A DNA stretch of 64,000 bases from the NCBI RefSeq assembly GCF_050589625.1, contig NZ_JBNGOP010000006.1, forward strand, positions 1-64,000. Reading direction: 5' to 3'. Source of the DNA: Pelagihabitans sp947500445. Lineage in GTDB: Bacteria; Bacteroidota; Bacteroidia; Flavobacteriales; Flavobacteriaceae. Of this stretch, positions 28,025-38,300 are shown one piece after another; the stretch's first letter is position 1; every line of letters starts with the position of its first letter. Under the pieces are notes generated by a model that was not told the origin of the DNA, made no database searches, and saw only the letters and a list, made by a program, of their open reading frames with translations. Position numbers and translations under genes: made by a program.

Positions 28025-28909
28025 CTAATGGACAGCCCCTGCCGCGGTTTCGACCTCTTTGGCTATTTTCCGTACCAAGCCTTGAAGTACTTTTCCGGGT
28101 CCAACTTCGGTAAATTTGGTAGCGCCGTCCGCCACCATCTGTTGTACGCTTTGTGTCCACTTTACGGGTGCCGTCAATTGCGCTATCAAATTCGCTTTAA
28201 TGGCGACCGGATCGTTTACCGCGACCGTACTCACATTTTGATAGATAGGGCAAGTGGGCGTATGGAACGTTACGGCCTCTATTGCTTTGGACAGGGCGTC
28301 ACGGGCGGGTTGCATGAGGGGCGAGTGAAAAGCGCCGCCTACGGGGAGTAACAACGCCCGTCTGGCTCCCGCCGCTTTCAAGGTTTCACAGGCCTGCTCA
28401 ATCGCCTCGACCTCTCCCGATATCACCAACTGCCCCGGACAGTTATAATTGGCGGCCACGACCGTACCTGGGGTTTCGGCACATACTTTTTCGACTACAG
28501 CATCATCCAGACCCAAAACAGCGGCCATTGTGCCCGCACGCCCTTCACAAGCTTCCTGCATGGCTTGCGCCCTTTGGGCGACCAACCGAAGACCGTCTTC
28601 AAAACCGAGCGTTCCGTTGGCGACCAAGGCCGAAAACTCGCCCAGCGAATGTCCTGCGACCATGTCGGGCGAAATCGCATCGCCCATCACTTTGTTCAAT
28701 ACTACCGAATGCAAAAAAATAGCCGGTTGGGTAACATTGGTTTGTTTTAAGTCCTCAGGGGTCCCTTCGAACATGATATCGGTAATATGAAACCCTAAAA
28801 TTTCATTTGCGTTTTCAAAAAGTTCTTGTGCCAAGGGATATTTTTCGTAGAGGTCGAGTCCCATACCCACAAACTGAGCGCCCTGTCCGGGAAATATAAA
28901 TGCATTCAT
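28025..28909 (-). CDS. fabD: Malonyl-CoA:ACP transacylase FabD
   Basis: 294 residues, normal for the family. It transfers malonyl from CoA to acyl carrier protein for fatty acid synthesis in the cytosol. The motifs are complete: GQGAQ (8-12), nucleophile S88 in G-H-S-L-G-E, catalytic H195 in GGAFHSP, and VGPGKVLQGL near the end. The gene is monocistronic here, without other fab genes. A family A MITE-like element sits 31 bp upstream of the start. Confidence 0.96.
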   Translation of the reverse strand: MNAFIFPGQGAQFVGMGLDLYEKYPLAQELFENANEILGFHITDIMFEGTPEDLKQTNVTQPAIFLHSVVLNKVMGDAISPDMVAGHSLGEFSALVANGTLGFEDGLRLVAQRAQAMQEACEGRAGTMAAVLGLDDAVVEKVCAETPGTVVAANYNCPGQLVISGEVEAIEQACETLKAAGARRALLLPVGGAFHSPLMQPARDALSKAIEAVTFHTPTCPIYQNVSTVAVNDPVAIKANLIAQLTAPVKWTQSVQQMVADGATKFTEVGPGKVLQGLVRKIAKEVETAAGAVH

Positions 28910-28940
28910 AAGCTGTTATTTTATACCGTTTTAACGTGTC

Positions 28941-29101
28941 ATACCATTTCTGATGTTAAACTACCCTTTGAAAAGTGTTCTTTTCCGTGTATGCTTCAAA
29001 ATAAAAGCTAACCATAGCTACTGCTATGCTTGGATTTTCTTTTTCGCCTACACAAAAAATCCTTGGTTTTTATTTGCGTAATTTAACATCAGAAATGGTA
29101 T
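28941..29101. mobile_element. MITE-like element, family A copy 1
   Basis: 161 bp with perfect 20-bp terminal inverted repeats, ATACCATTTCTGATGTTAAA (28941-28960) and its complement at 29082-29101. The interior carries GCTATGCTTGGATTTT, shared with the copies at 35135-35296 and 58627-58809. No coding capacity. A second partial end, TTATACCGTTTTAAC (28921-28935), lies just outside. Confidence 0.75.
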
Positions 29102-29230
29102 AAAATGGTAATCGGCGACAAATGTACTATTTTTCAAATAGCGTTACGTTTCCCTTCTACAAAATCCAAGACAAGTACTAGCCCTATATACGCTTTAGGG
29201 GGCATAGCATCGCGGTAAGCTTCGCCAAAA

Positions 29231-29740
29231 CTATTGGTACCAACTTGCGTATAATACATAACTCTCCGCAATACGACGCACCTCCCCTGCACTGAGTTCG
29301 GGACTGATGTCCTTAATTTTTTTTGCGGGAACCCCGGCATAGATACTACCACTGGGCACATGTGTCCCTTTGGGCAACACGGCCCCTGCGGCAATAATGC
29401 TGTTCTGCTCCACGATGCAATCGTCCATAACGATGCTTCCCATACCTATGAGCACATCATCTTTAATGGTGCACCCGTGCACTATGGCATTATGCCCTAT
29501 GGAAACCCTGTTACCGATCGTAGTTGGTGCCTTCTTATAGGTACAATGGATCACCGCTCCGTCCTGAACATTGACCTTGTCGCCCATTGTAATGTAATGC
29601 ACATCGCCCCGAAGTACGGCATTGAACCAAATGCTGCAATGGTCGCCCATGGCCACATCCCCCACGACCGTAGCATTTTCGGCGATAAAACAGGCCTTCC
29701 CAAACCGGGGCGATTTGCCAAGAATCGATTTTTTAATCAT
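29231..29740 (-). CDS. Gamma-carbonic anhydrase family protein
   Basis: 170 residues from ATG 29740; the frame is open 22 codons upstream, but MIKKSILGKSP is the usual family start. Left-handed beta-helix hexapeptide repeats run throughout (IWFNAVLRGDV, VNVQDGAVIH, TTIGNRVSIGHNA). The three zinc-ligand histidines fit H65, H83 and H88. Members hydrate CO2 or act as related metal-dependent trimers (YrdA/PaaY type); activity cannot be told from sequence. Cytosolic. It lies 82 bp behind the response regulator gene, with a small CCCTTC/GAAGGG hairpin between (29786-29801). Confidence 0.9.
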   Translation of the reverse strand: MIKKSILGKSPRFGKACFIAENATVVGDVAMGDHCSIWFNAVLRGDVHYITMGDKVNVQDGAVIHCTYKKAPTTIGNRVSIGHNAIVHGCTIKDDVLIGMGSIVMDDCIVEQNSIIAAGAVLPKGTHVPSGSIYAGVPAKKIKDISPELSAGEVRRIAESYVLYASWYQ

Positions 29741-29822
29741 TTTTTTTGTTTTTAGCGGGCCAAAACACCCGTTTCTTCCATATTTCCCTTCGTTGGAAGG
29801 GTACATTTAACCGATCCGTTTT

Positions 29823-30551
29823 TTAAAAATAGGATAATAGCTCCTTCTTTCTTGCGGCGGAAACCAAAAGTTCCTTTCCGCTAGAAACGACTACGCTACC
29901 TCCTTTTCCCTTTCGGTATTTGACCACCTCGTTAACGTTCACCAAATAGGATTTATGTATTCGGGCGAAAGCAAAATCAGCCAACGCCCCCTCGAAATAT
30001 TTTAGCGTTTTACTGACCAATATTTTTTTGTTGACAAGATGGATTTCCGTATAATTATCGTCAGCCTTACAGTAAAGGATATCCTTTACATTAAGCACTT
30101 GAAATCCGTCCTGTTGCGGCAGGGTGATCTTTCCCTCTATGGCCTTCAACTTTGGTTGCAATACCCGCTCTTCCAAAGCATCTTCCTTTAAACGAATCTC
30201 CAAAACGTACTCCACCGCCTTTATCAATTCGTCAATATTGATCGGCTTCATAAGATAGTAGGCGGCATGACTGTTAAGCGCATCCATGGCGTATTGGTTA
30301 TAGGCCGTTACAAAAACCGTTTCAAAGGTACGCTCGGGCACTTTATCCAATAAATCGAAGGCGTTTCCGAAAGGCATCTCCACATCCAGAAAAACAAGGT
30401 CCAAATCGTTTTTCGAAATGAGCTCCAAGCCTTTTTCGATAGACGGGGCCTCCCCGACCAAATCTACCTGTGGGCAATATTTGTTCAAATAATTGCGTAG
30501 TATTTCCCTACTATTGGCCTCATCCTCGACCAAAATCGTTTTTAACTTCAT
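29823..30551 (-). CDS. LytTR-family response regulator
   Basis: 242 residues. The receiver domain (about 4-120) has acidic pocket residues near E9-D10 and the phospho-acceptor D56 (LVFLDVEMP), with FVTAYNQYAMDAL and K in LMKPINI following. A LytTR DNA-binding domain occupies about 140-240 (DILYCKADDNYTEIHL, RIHKSYLVNVN). It is encoded 74 bp after the TPR histidine kinase, on the same strand, and almost certainly forms a two-component system with it. Target genes unknown. Confidence 0.95.
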   Translation of the reverse strand: MKLKTILVEDEANSREILRNYLNKYCPQVDLVGEAPSIEKGLELISKNDLDLVFLDVEMPFGNAFDLLDKVPERTFETVFVTAYNQYAMDALNSHAAYYLMKPINIDELIKAVEYVLEIRLKEDALEERVLQPKLKAIEGKITLPQQDGFQVLNVKDILYCKADDNYTEIHLVNKKILVSKTLKYFEGALADFAFARIHKSYLVNVNEVVKYRKGKGGSVVVSSGKELLVSAARKKELLSYF

Positions 30552-30625
30552 GGTATTTTTTTAAAGGAACCGCTCACAATTTTGTTACAAGGGCCGACAA
30601 ATGCTCGCTCCTCCACAACAATCGT

Positions 30626-32830
30626 TTAGTTCCGATTCAACATAAAAACCACCTTGGTGCCCGAACCGTCCGCATTCAGATCGGAAATGGCGACCTCTAC
30701 GCGATCTTTGTACATATCGTTCAAAATGGCAATACGCTTTTTAATATTGCCCATTCCCTTGGACTTCTGTTTTTTCTGATGTTGCGTTTTCAGTGCCGCA
30801 GAGCGCTTTCTCCCGATTCCATCGTCCGAAATGGTAATTTCAATAGTATCTTTTGTTTTCTGTCGTAACGCTATATCAAGAAAGCCTTTTTCTTCCTTGT
30901 AACGCAAACCGTGCCAAATGGCATTTTCGATATACGGTTGTAACAACATGGGCGGAATTTGAAAAGCGGCAACATCCAAATGGTCGTCTATTGCAATATC
31001 ATAATCGAACTTTTCCGGAAAACGGGAATGTTCCAATTTTACGTATAGCTGCAATAGTTCCAATTCTTTTGATAAGGGAATAAAATCTTCCTCAGAGTTC
31101 TCCAAAACGGCCCTCATTAAGGTAGAAAACTCGCTGAGATACCGATTTGCGCTACGCTCGTCACTTTTCGCAATGTAATTGTTCACCGAATTTAGGGCGT
31201 TGAAAATAAAATGGGGATTCATTTGGGAACGGAGCGATTTTAATGCCAAAAGGTTATTGGCAAGTTTTTGCTGCTGGTTGCTTCGGTAGAAAAAAAATGC
31301 CGCCAGGCCTAAAAAAACAATACCGAACAATAGCGAATAAATGATCCATTTTTGGCGTTTAAAACTTTCCTCCACCAATTGCTGTTCGGTAACGGCCAAC
31401 GCATATTTACTTTGGGAAAGTTCACGCTCCTGTTCCAAACCGGCGATCCTACTTTGTTTGGAGGCTACTTCCCTATTGAAGCGTGCGGCCCGGGAAAGCT
31501 CTTGTTCCTTTCTTATGTAAAGGGTATCTACCAAGGCCGTATAGTTGCGATAAGCTTCAAAGGCCTTGGTATAATCGCCCCGATATTCATACACTTCGGA
31601 GAGTTTTCGGGTAGCATCCTTTTGAACGATCAAATCGTTATCGCCATCGGCCTCCACAATGCTACGCTTTAAATACGGAATCGCCTCATCGTATTTGTCC
31701 TGGGCGATATAGGCGTTCGCAATTTTATAGTTGATACGCTGTGCGGTGATCGTATCGGTCTCCCTAACTGCCGACTGCGTGGCAACTTTTGGTCTGGGCA
31801 GCTGGCGCAACTCTTCCAAACTTTTTTTACGCATGCGTATTTCTTCGGGGTAGCGACTTCTTAAATTGTAAAAATCGGCTACCTTTTCCTTTTCTTGGAT
31901 GGCCCGTTTCGGTGCCTGTTTTGACGCCAATTCCAGAGAATTTTGATAAAAACCCTCCGCCTCCACTTCTTGGTCGCCCTTGGCATAGGCATCCGCAATT
32001 TTGGAATTGAGGTCGGCCATTTTTGGTGAAATACGATTTTGTCGCGCCACTTTTAAACCCTCTTCATAAAAAGCGACGGACTTTCCGGTTTTGCCCAATC
32101 CCTTTTGGGCATCGCCCAAACTTTCATACAAAGCTATTTGTTGGTAGGGCACCATGTTTTTGATGTCCCTTAAGGGCTGTAGGCTTGCATTGGCGGAATC
32201 ATAGTCGCCGTTCTGAATATAGGCACTAGCCAACAAAAGGGCCGTTTTGATGGTTTTATTGGCTTCCAAAGCGTCTTCGAAATTGGTAATGGCAAGGTCG
32301 AGCTGTCCATGGTAGCGATACACTTCGCCCAAGGTGGTCAACGAGCGGGCGAGCAGTTTTTTATCGGCCCTTTTTCCAAGTTCGGCAATGGACCGGGTGA
32401 TAAAATCGATGCTTTTTTTAATGTTGTCCTTTTTGTACAGTTTTGCGGAGTCCAGATAGTTTTGATGAAATTGCTCTCGCGCTTTATTACCGCCTCTTTT
32501 AAAACTACTTCTAAGTTCCGTCTCGCTTCCGCCGGCCACCAGTATCGTGATTTCCTGACCGTCCTTGATAACGTAGCGGACCGTATCGAACTCTGGGCTT
32601 TCGACCAGCAGTTCGTCCCCTACTTCCGCCATAATCTTGAATGCCCCTAGAAAATCGGTACGGGCATACGTGCCGGAAGTGGTAGACACCTGAACATCAC
32701 TGATGGGAACACCGCTTTCCTTGGCTTTCACCGATCCTTTGATCTCTATTTTAGCTATTGTGGAACGCTGCGAAAACCCAGTGGCCGCACATAAAAAAAA
32801 GAGAATACTAAGATGTTTTAACTGGAGCAT
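30626..32830 (-). CDS. TPR-containing sensor histidine kinase (LytS/YpdA-type)
   Basis: 734 residues from ATG 32830, the start of the signal peptide MLQLKHLSILFFLCAATGFSQ. A carboxypeptidase-regulatory-like domain (about 28-105) is followed by tetratricopeptide repeats (about 125-425), a coiled segment, one transmembrane helix (about 495-517), then the His_kinase domain with MNPHFIFNALNS, H540 being the phospho-acceptor, and an ATPase domain with N and G boxes (QPYIENAIWHG; DDGIGR). The periplasmic TPR part probably senses a protein partner. Its partner is the LytTR regulator directly downstream. Confidence 0.93.
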   Translation of the reverse strand: MLQLKHLSILFFLCAATGFSQRSTIAKIEIKGSVKAKESGVPISDVQVSTTSGTYARTDFLGAFKIMAEVGDELLVESPEFDTVRYVIKDGQEITILVAGGSETELRSSFKRGGNKAREQFHQNYLDSAKLYKKDNIKKSIDFITRSIAELGKRADKKLLARSLTTLGEVYRYHGQLDLAITNFEDALEANKTIKTALLLASAYIQNGDYDSANASLQPLRDIKNMVPYQQIALYESLGDAQKGLGKTGKSVAFYEEGLKVARQNRISPKMADLNSKIADAYAKGDQEVEAEGFYQNSLELASKQAPKRAIQEKEKVADFYNLRSRYPEEIRMRKKSLEELRQLPRPKVATQSAVRETDTITAQRINYKIANAYIAQDKYDEAIPYLKRSIVEADGDNDLIVQKDATRKLSEVYEYRGDYTKAFEAYRNYTALVDTLYIRKEQELSRAARFNREVASKQSRIAGLEQERELSQSKYALAVTEQQLVEESFKRQKWIIYSLLFGIVFLGLAAFFFYRSNQQQKLANNLLALKSLRSQMNPHFIFNALNSVNNYIAKSDERSANRYLSEFSTLMRAVLENSEEDFIPLSKELELLQLYVKLEHSRFPEKFDYDIAIDDHLDVAAFQIPPMLLQPYIENAIWHGLRYKEEKGFLDIALRQKTKDTIEITISDDGIGRKRSAALKTQHQKKQKSKGMGNIKKRIAILNDMYKDRVEVAISDLNADGSGTKVVFMLNRN

Positions 32831-33050
32831 AATGTGGTTCCTACGCTGTAAACTTAATGGATCTGTATGGTACAAAAAAATACGTTTAAGGGATGGACAG
32901 TCCTAAAATTAGGCTTTTTGACGACTTCCGGAACGCAATGGACCATTTCCCTAACCCAAAAGTACACTTCCCTCATTTCTCGTTTTCCAACCACTTTTTG
33001 ACCACTAGTTTAGCCGTATAAATGAGTTCATTATCAAAACAAATAAAACA

Positions 33051-33905
33051 ATGCCCGCACCATCAAAAAAACATATTAAAAAAGTAGTTCTTTTATTCGT
33101 TATGGGATTCTTGGCCCTTTTTACCTTTCGTCTGGTATATGGATATCGATCGGTTCCCGTACCCGGTCCCTTTATGGAAAACAGCATCCCCCAGGCCGTT
33201 GGTACCGAGCACCGCAAAAACTACGCTTCTATAAAGTACCAAGGAAATCAAAGCCCCACGTCCGGTCAAATCGACCAGAAATATGAGAAAATTGCGGACA
33301 TCGCTTCCCATTCGTCCCAATTTACGGATCATGAGAACGAACTAAGGGAAAGTATCAAAACATACGAGGGGCTTATCCAGTTCGAAAATAAGAACGGTAA
33401 TGATGGACGGCGGAACCTGAAGCTTGTTATCGGCGTACCGCCCGAAAATTTCGATCGATTGTATGCTTCCCTGACCACCATAGGAACCGTACAGTCGAAA
33501 CAGATTACAAAAAAGGACAAAACCAATGAATATAAGGAACTCAATGCCAAAAAGGCTTCGCTCGAAAAAATACGTGCATCGCTCATCGGCCTAAAGGCAA
33601 AAGGTGGTCGGATAGATGAATACATGCAGCTCGAAAATCGAATCCTTGAAATAGAACAACAGTTGCAAGAACTAGGGGTGAGTCTTGGAAATTTCGACGA
33701 TGAAAACGAATTCTGCACCGTAAAGTTCACCCTTAACGAAACAAAGGCCCTTAAAATAGGAATACTGCAACGTGTAAAAGTGGCATTGGAATGGACCATT
33801 GAAACTTATTTGATGTTGATGGCTTTGTTCACTTTTATACTATTGGCAGCTTATATCGGTCTTTTGACCATTCAAAAACTACGAACATTACTTCATCGAA
33901 ATTAA
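33051..33905 (+). CDS. DUF4349 domain protein
   Basis: 284 residues. An N-terminal hydrophobic segment (about 10-30), an extracytoplasmic domain with a predicted coiled coil (about 155-215: KELNAKKASLEKIRASL, LENRILEIEQQLQELG) and a C-terminal transmembrane helix (about 250-272). The pattern RNLKLVIGVPPENFDRLYASL followed by the coiled coil is that of DUF4349. The function of the family is unknown. It lies 11 bp before the VWA lipoprotein gene, so the two are probably co-transcribed. Confidence 0.83.
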   Translation: MPAPSKKHIKKVVLLFVMGFLALFTFRLVYGYRSVPVPGPFMENSIPQAVGTEHRKNYASIKYQGNQSPTSGQIDQKYEKIADIASHSSQFTDHENELRESIKTYEGLIQFENKNGNDGRRNLKLVIGVPPENFDRLYASLTTIGTVQSKQITKKDKTNEYKELNAKKASLEKIRASLIGLKAKGGRIDEYMQLENRILEIEQQLQELGVSLGNFDDENEFCTVKFTLNETKALKIGILQRVKVALEWTIETYLMLMALFTFILLAAYIGLLTIQKLRTLLHRN

Positions 33906-33916
33906 ATTTTAAAACT

Positions 33917-35116
33917 ATGAAACATTCACATTACATTTTGGCACTTGCCATAGTGTCCTTTGGTCTTACCAGCGTTTACGGCTGCGAAACCATAGCAAAA
34001 AAAGAAACAAAACCTGTTTTGATCGCCAAAAGCTCAAAAATCACCGAAGAGACCGATAAGGCGGATAACAACACCGTAAAAATAGCGCTGTTATTGGACA
34101 CCAGTAACAGCATGGACGGCCTGATCAACCAGGCGAAGGCCCAGTTATGGGATGTAGTAAACAAGTTTACCCACGCCAAATGCGGAAATCAGGTTCGACC
34201 AAAACTGGAAATAGCCTTGTACCAATACGGAAACGACAATCTTTCTTCAAAAGAAGGCTACATACAACAGGTATTGGGTTTCAGCAACGACTTGGACGAG
34301 ATTTCGGAAAAGTTGTTCTCCCTGACCACCAATGGCGGTGAGGAGTATTGCGGCGAAGTGATACAGACGTCTTTGAGACAATTGGAATGGGGAAAAAATC
34401 CGGACAATCTAAAAATGATATTTATTGCCGGTAACGAACCATTCAGTCAGGGAAAACTGGATTATCGGGATGCCATTTCCAATGCCAAAGAAAAGGATGT
34501 GGTGGTGAACACCATATTTTGTGGGAATTACGAACAAGGCGTACAGACCGATTGGAAAAGCGGGGCAAACCTAACCGGGGGCGAATATATGGCCATAGAC
34601 CACAATAGAAAGGTAGTCCATATCGATACGCCTTATGACGAAATCATCATCAAACTGAACACCAGGCTTAACGGCACTTACGTTTCCTATGGTACTAGTG
34701 GACAGGAAAGGATGAGAAAACAGGCCGTTCAAGATCAAAATGCCATGGAAATGGAAGATGCGGTAGCCATTAAAAGAGCGGTAAGCAAAAGCTCCGGGCT
34801 TTATAAAAATACTTCGTGGGATTTGGTAGATGCCGTATCGGATGATGAAGAGGTGCTTTCCGACCTACCCGAAGAAAAACTGCCCAAGGCACTTCAAAAC
34901 AAAACGGAAGCCGAGATAAAAGCCTATATCGCAGCCAAAAAAGCGGAACGAATAAAAATCCAAGAAGAAATACAGGAAATGAACGAAAAGCGTAATGCCT
35001 ATATCGCCAAAAATCAAAAGGAAGCCTCCACTGGTGAACTGGAGAATGCAATGCTACGGGCCATAGTAAAACAGGCCGAACGTAAAAATTACAAATGGGA
35101 CAAGGACGACCAATAA
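33917..35116 (+). CDS. von Willebrand factor A domain lipoprotein
   Basis: 399 residues. The signal ends with Cys23 (SVYGC), a probable lipoprotein. The VWA domain (about 53-235) has an intact MIDAS D61-T-S63-N-S65 and a later threonine/aspartate region (SLTTNGGEEYCGE). The C-terminus (about 320-395) is charged and helical, KAERIKIQEEIQEMNEKRNAY, a likely coiled coil. VWA domains bind protein partners through a metal ion. Co-transcribed with the DUF4349 gene. A family A MITE-like element lies 18 bp behind it. Confidence 0.87.
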   Translation: MKHSHYILALAIVSFGLTSVYGCETIAKKETKPVLIAKSSKITEETDKADNNTVKIALLLDTSNSMDGLINQAKAQLWDVVNKFTHAKCGNQVRPKLEIALYQYGNDNLSSKEGYIQQVLGFSNDLDEISEKLFSLTTNGGEEYCGEVIQTSLRQLEWGKNPDNLKMIFIAGNEPFSQGKLDYRDAISNAKEKDVVVNTIFCGNYEQGVQTDWKSGANLTGGEYMAIDHNRKVVHIDTPYDEIIIKLNTRLNGTYVSYGTSGQERMRKQAVQDQNAMEMEDAVAIKRAVSKSSGLYKNTSWDLVDAVSDDEEVLSDLPEEKLPKALQNKTEAEIKAYIAAKKAERIKIQEEIQEMNEKRNAYIAKNQKEASTGELENAMLRAIVKQAERKNYKWDKDDQ

Positions 35117-35134
35117 TATTTATAGAAACCTGTT

Positions 35135-35296
35135 ATACCATTTTAACTTTGAAATAGCACTAATAAATCGTTTCTTTTTTAGCTGTTCTTCGTTAAAAAA
35201 TAGAACCGTAGCTATGGCTATGCTTAGATTTTTTGCCTTGAACAACTAAAAAATAATTCAATTTTTATACGTACCATTTCAAAGTCAAAATGGTAT
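35135..35296. mobile_element. MITE-like element, family A copy 2
   Basis: 162 bp between the convergent VWA and Ig/PKD lipoprotein genes. The ends ATACCATTTTAACTTTGAAAT (35135-35155) and the complement at 35276-35296 match at 20 of 21 positions. The interior GGCTATGCTTAGATTTT is shared with the other copies. Confidence 0.75.
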
Positions 35297-35391
35297 TACC
35301 TGCCTCCTTGGGAGGGGTAAGGCAGGTATCAGGTCGATGTTGGTAAGCAGGTCTATTTTCCGCAATTTAGGAAATAGGCCTGTTTTTATCA

Positions 35392-38300
35392 TTAATTCGG
35401 ACAGATTAAAGGACTTCCATTAGGATCGGTCAATGGCCTACATTCCGGACCATTAGGACCAAAACACAATTGCTGCCCCGTTGGACATTCGGTAACCAAA
35501 GTTACCTCGACCGTTGCTGTTGAAGTTGCATTCCCATCCGTTATGGTGTAGGAAAAACTATAAAAGCCAGGACTATCAAAACTAGGGTTAATAGTAAACT
35601 CCAAAACATTACTTCCCGGTGATTGTCTTGCAATCGTACCAGATGAGGGCTGTGTAAATGTAGTGACCGTCAGAGGGTCATTATCTGGATCGTTATCATT
35701 TGAGGTGACATTTAGCGTAAACGTATCCTGACCACCAACAGTATTAAACTCATAATCGTCATTGACCGCGGTAGGCCCTGTATTCGGTGGGGATACCGTA
35801 ACTGTTAAGGCTACTGGATCGCTAACACCTCCTCTATTATCAACTACGGTAAGTGTAACCGTATAACTACCGGCCGTAACATACTCATGTGATGCCGTAG
35901 GCGAATCAGACACAAAAGTATTATCGATGCCAGAGCCTGGATCGCCGAAGTCCCATCGGTACTCTTCAATAGTATCGCCAGGATCATCATCGAACGAATT
36001 CACTCCGGTAAAATTCAAGGTATCCGGTGCGCCGTCCGTAATACTCAGAACGCTCTCGGGCCGTGCAGTCGGATTTTGGTTGGCCGCCGTAAGCGTAATG
36101 GTCACCATTGCGGTATCGGTTCCACCGTCGACATCCTCGATACTGTATTCAAATGTATATATGCCCACGGGAGTAGCGGCATCTATAGTATACCTAAGCA
36201 AGCCTAGAGTTGATGGCTCTAACAATACTGACCCACTACTGGGTTGCGTATACGAAGTAACGTAAACCCTAGGAGTACCATCAGCTCCAGGATCTATATC
36301 ATTATTCAAGACAAAAAGGTCAAAAGTAGTCTCTTGGTCGACCGTTAAAAACGTATATTCATCGTTAATCGCATCTAAAGCGGCACCAGTACTTACGGTA
36401 ATAGTTAATTGTTGCGAATTACTAAGCTGGGGATTACCGTTGTCGGTAACCGTCAGCACTACGTTGTAGGTTCCTGGAGTATTGAATGTATATTGAGGGT
36501 TGGCCGAAATACTCGAATTTCCGTTATCGTCAAAGTTCCAAAGGTAGCTCAATGTATCCCCTGCGTCTGGGTCCGAAGACTGGTCACCGGTGAAATCAAC
36601 AGTCAGCGATGCGGGACCGCTTGTAACATCCGAACTGGCTATTGCAGTCGGAGCCTGGTTGGTCGCGGCTTCAAGAGTGACGGTAACGAGATATCCTCTA
36701 GTAGAACCGTCCTGGGCGGTAACGGTATATGCCCTTGGGGTTGAAAAATCCTGCGATGTTCCGGATTCTGGACTTAAGGACACTCCTGTATGAACAACGT
36801 TCGGCGACAACGCTGTAACATCGGTACCAGAAGGTAACGTTATCGCGATATCAAAACCGGTAATGGTTCCCGCTACACCGTCTATAACAAAAGAGGTTAT
36901 TGTTTTCTCCGAACTGGCGGCCTCTGTCACATTGACCGTCCAAACCTCTTGATCTCCGTTCGCCGCAGTGACCGTATATGTAATCGGATTGTTAAAGTTT
37001 CGTACTTCGCTGGCATCCGGGGCTACAGAAGCACCAGGGGAAAGGGAGAGGGTATTCGGCGCTACGTTTAGATTGGTCCCCTGAGGTACACTGACCGTCA
37101 CTTCGTGGTTGACCGCGTCAATATCGGAATCGTTCTGGGAGGGCAGACTAAAGGCCGTAATATCGGTACCGTTGGGCTCCGGGCTACCACTGATGACCAC
37201 CTCGATACTGCCGCTAATTTCCGGATCGGACACCGAGGTTGCCGTAATGGTCACCGTACCTGCCGCTACACCTGTTAACAGCCCATTCGCATCCACCGTA
37301 GCGATACTGGTATCTTCCGAGCTCCAGGTAACGTTTGTATTTGACGCATTGGTGGGCAATACCGTGGCAATCAATTGCCGTATAGCGTCGTTATCCGATG
37401 GGTCTTCTTGTGCTACGGCAATGCCCGTGACCGGTATTTCCGCTTCGTCGCTTACCGTAATCGTAACCGATGTCGTTATTGTCGGATTCGAAGTCGCGGT
37501 CACGGTTACCGTTGCCGATCCCGGAGCAATTGCCGTAAACACTCCTTGTCCATCCACCGCTACTATACCGGGATTGTCGGAACTCCAGGTGACTCCTTGG
37601 TCCGTAGTATTTGAAGGCGTAAACGTTACGGGACACGAAGTGGTTTCTCCTACTATCATAGTTAACGTTTCACATTCCCCAAGACTGAGGGAAACGACCT
37701 CCACAACGGTGACTATCTCGAACACCAAAGCGGTTTCAAAATCACCTCCATTGTTATCCCTTAACAAAAACACAATTTCCAAGGTGCCCAACTCTGTGTC
37801 GGAAAGGTTAAGTTGATAGGTGCCCTGTGCAATGGGTTCAAAGTTGGTGGTAGGCGCGTAGCCATCCGTCGGCACCGCAGTGATGCTGGCATTGCCCCCA
37901 GAAAGTTGGTATGCCGCTTCGTAGGTGGCACCGGTATTATTTTCCGGTGTAGCAAAGGTCAGGTTGATAACCGCATCCTGCCCAAGTTGTATTTGATTAG
38001 ACGCACTGGTAGCCGCCCAGGTGACGGGAATCTCTTCAAGATCATATGTAATTTCGAGTTCTTCGGTAAACCCAAAATTGTCCGAGCCCACGATTCGGAC
38101 CCGATGTATTCCCGCTTCTTGGCCTACATAGTTTACCGAAGCGGAAAAAGGAGAAAATGGTATGGCGTTACCACTGTTTAAAACCGCCCCATTGGCGTTT
38201 TCAAAGCGCCCGTTGCCCTGCAGAATTTCATACGTAAACGAATAGGTATAGCCCTCCAGCTCGGCTTCGGGTACCACAGTTAGTGTCGTTTGCAATTGTT

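Noticed and set aside
37109..37816. 235-codon plus-strand frame opposite the Ig/PKD lipoprotein
   Set aside because: Val/Ser/Thr-rich antisense artefact of repetitive beta domains.
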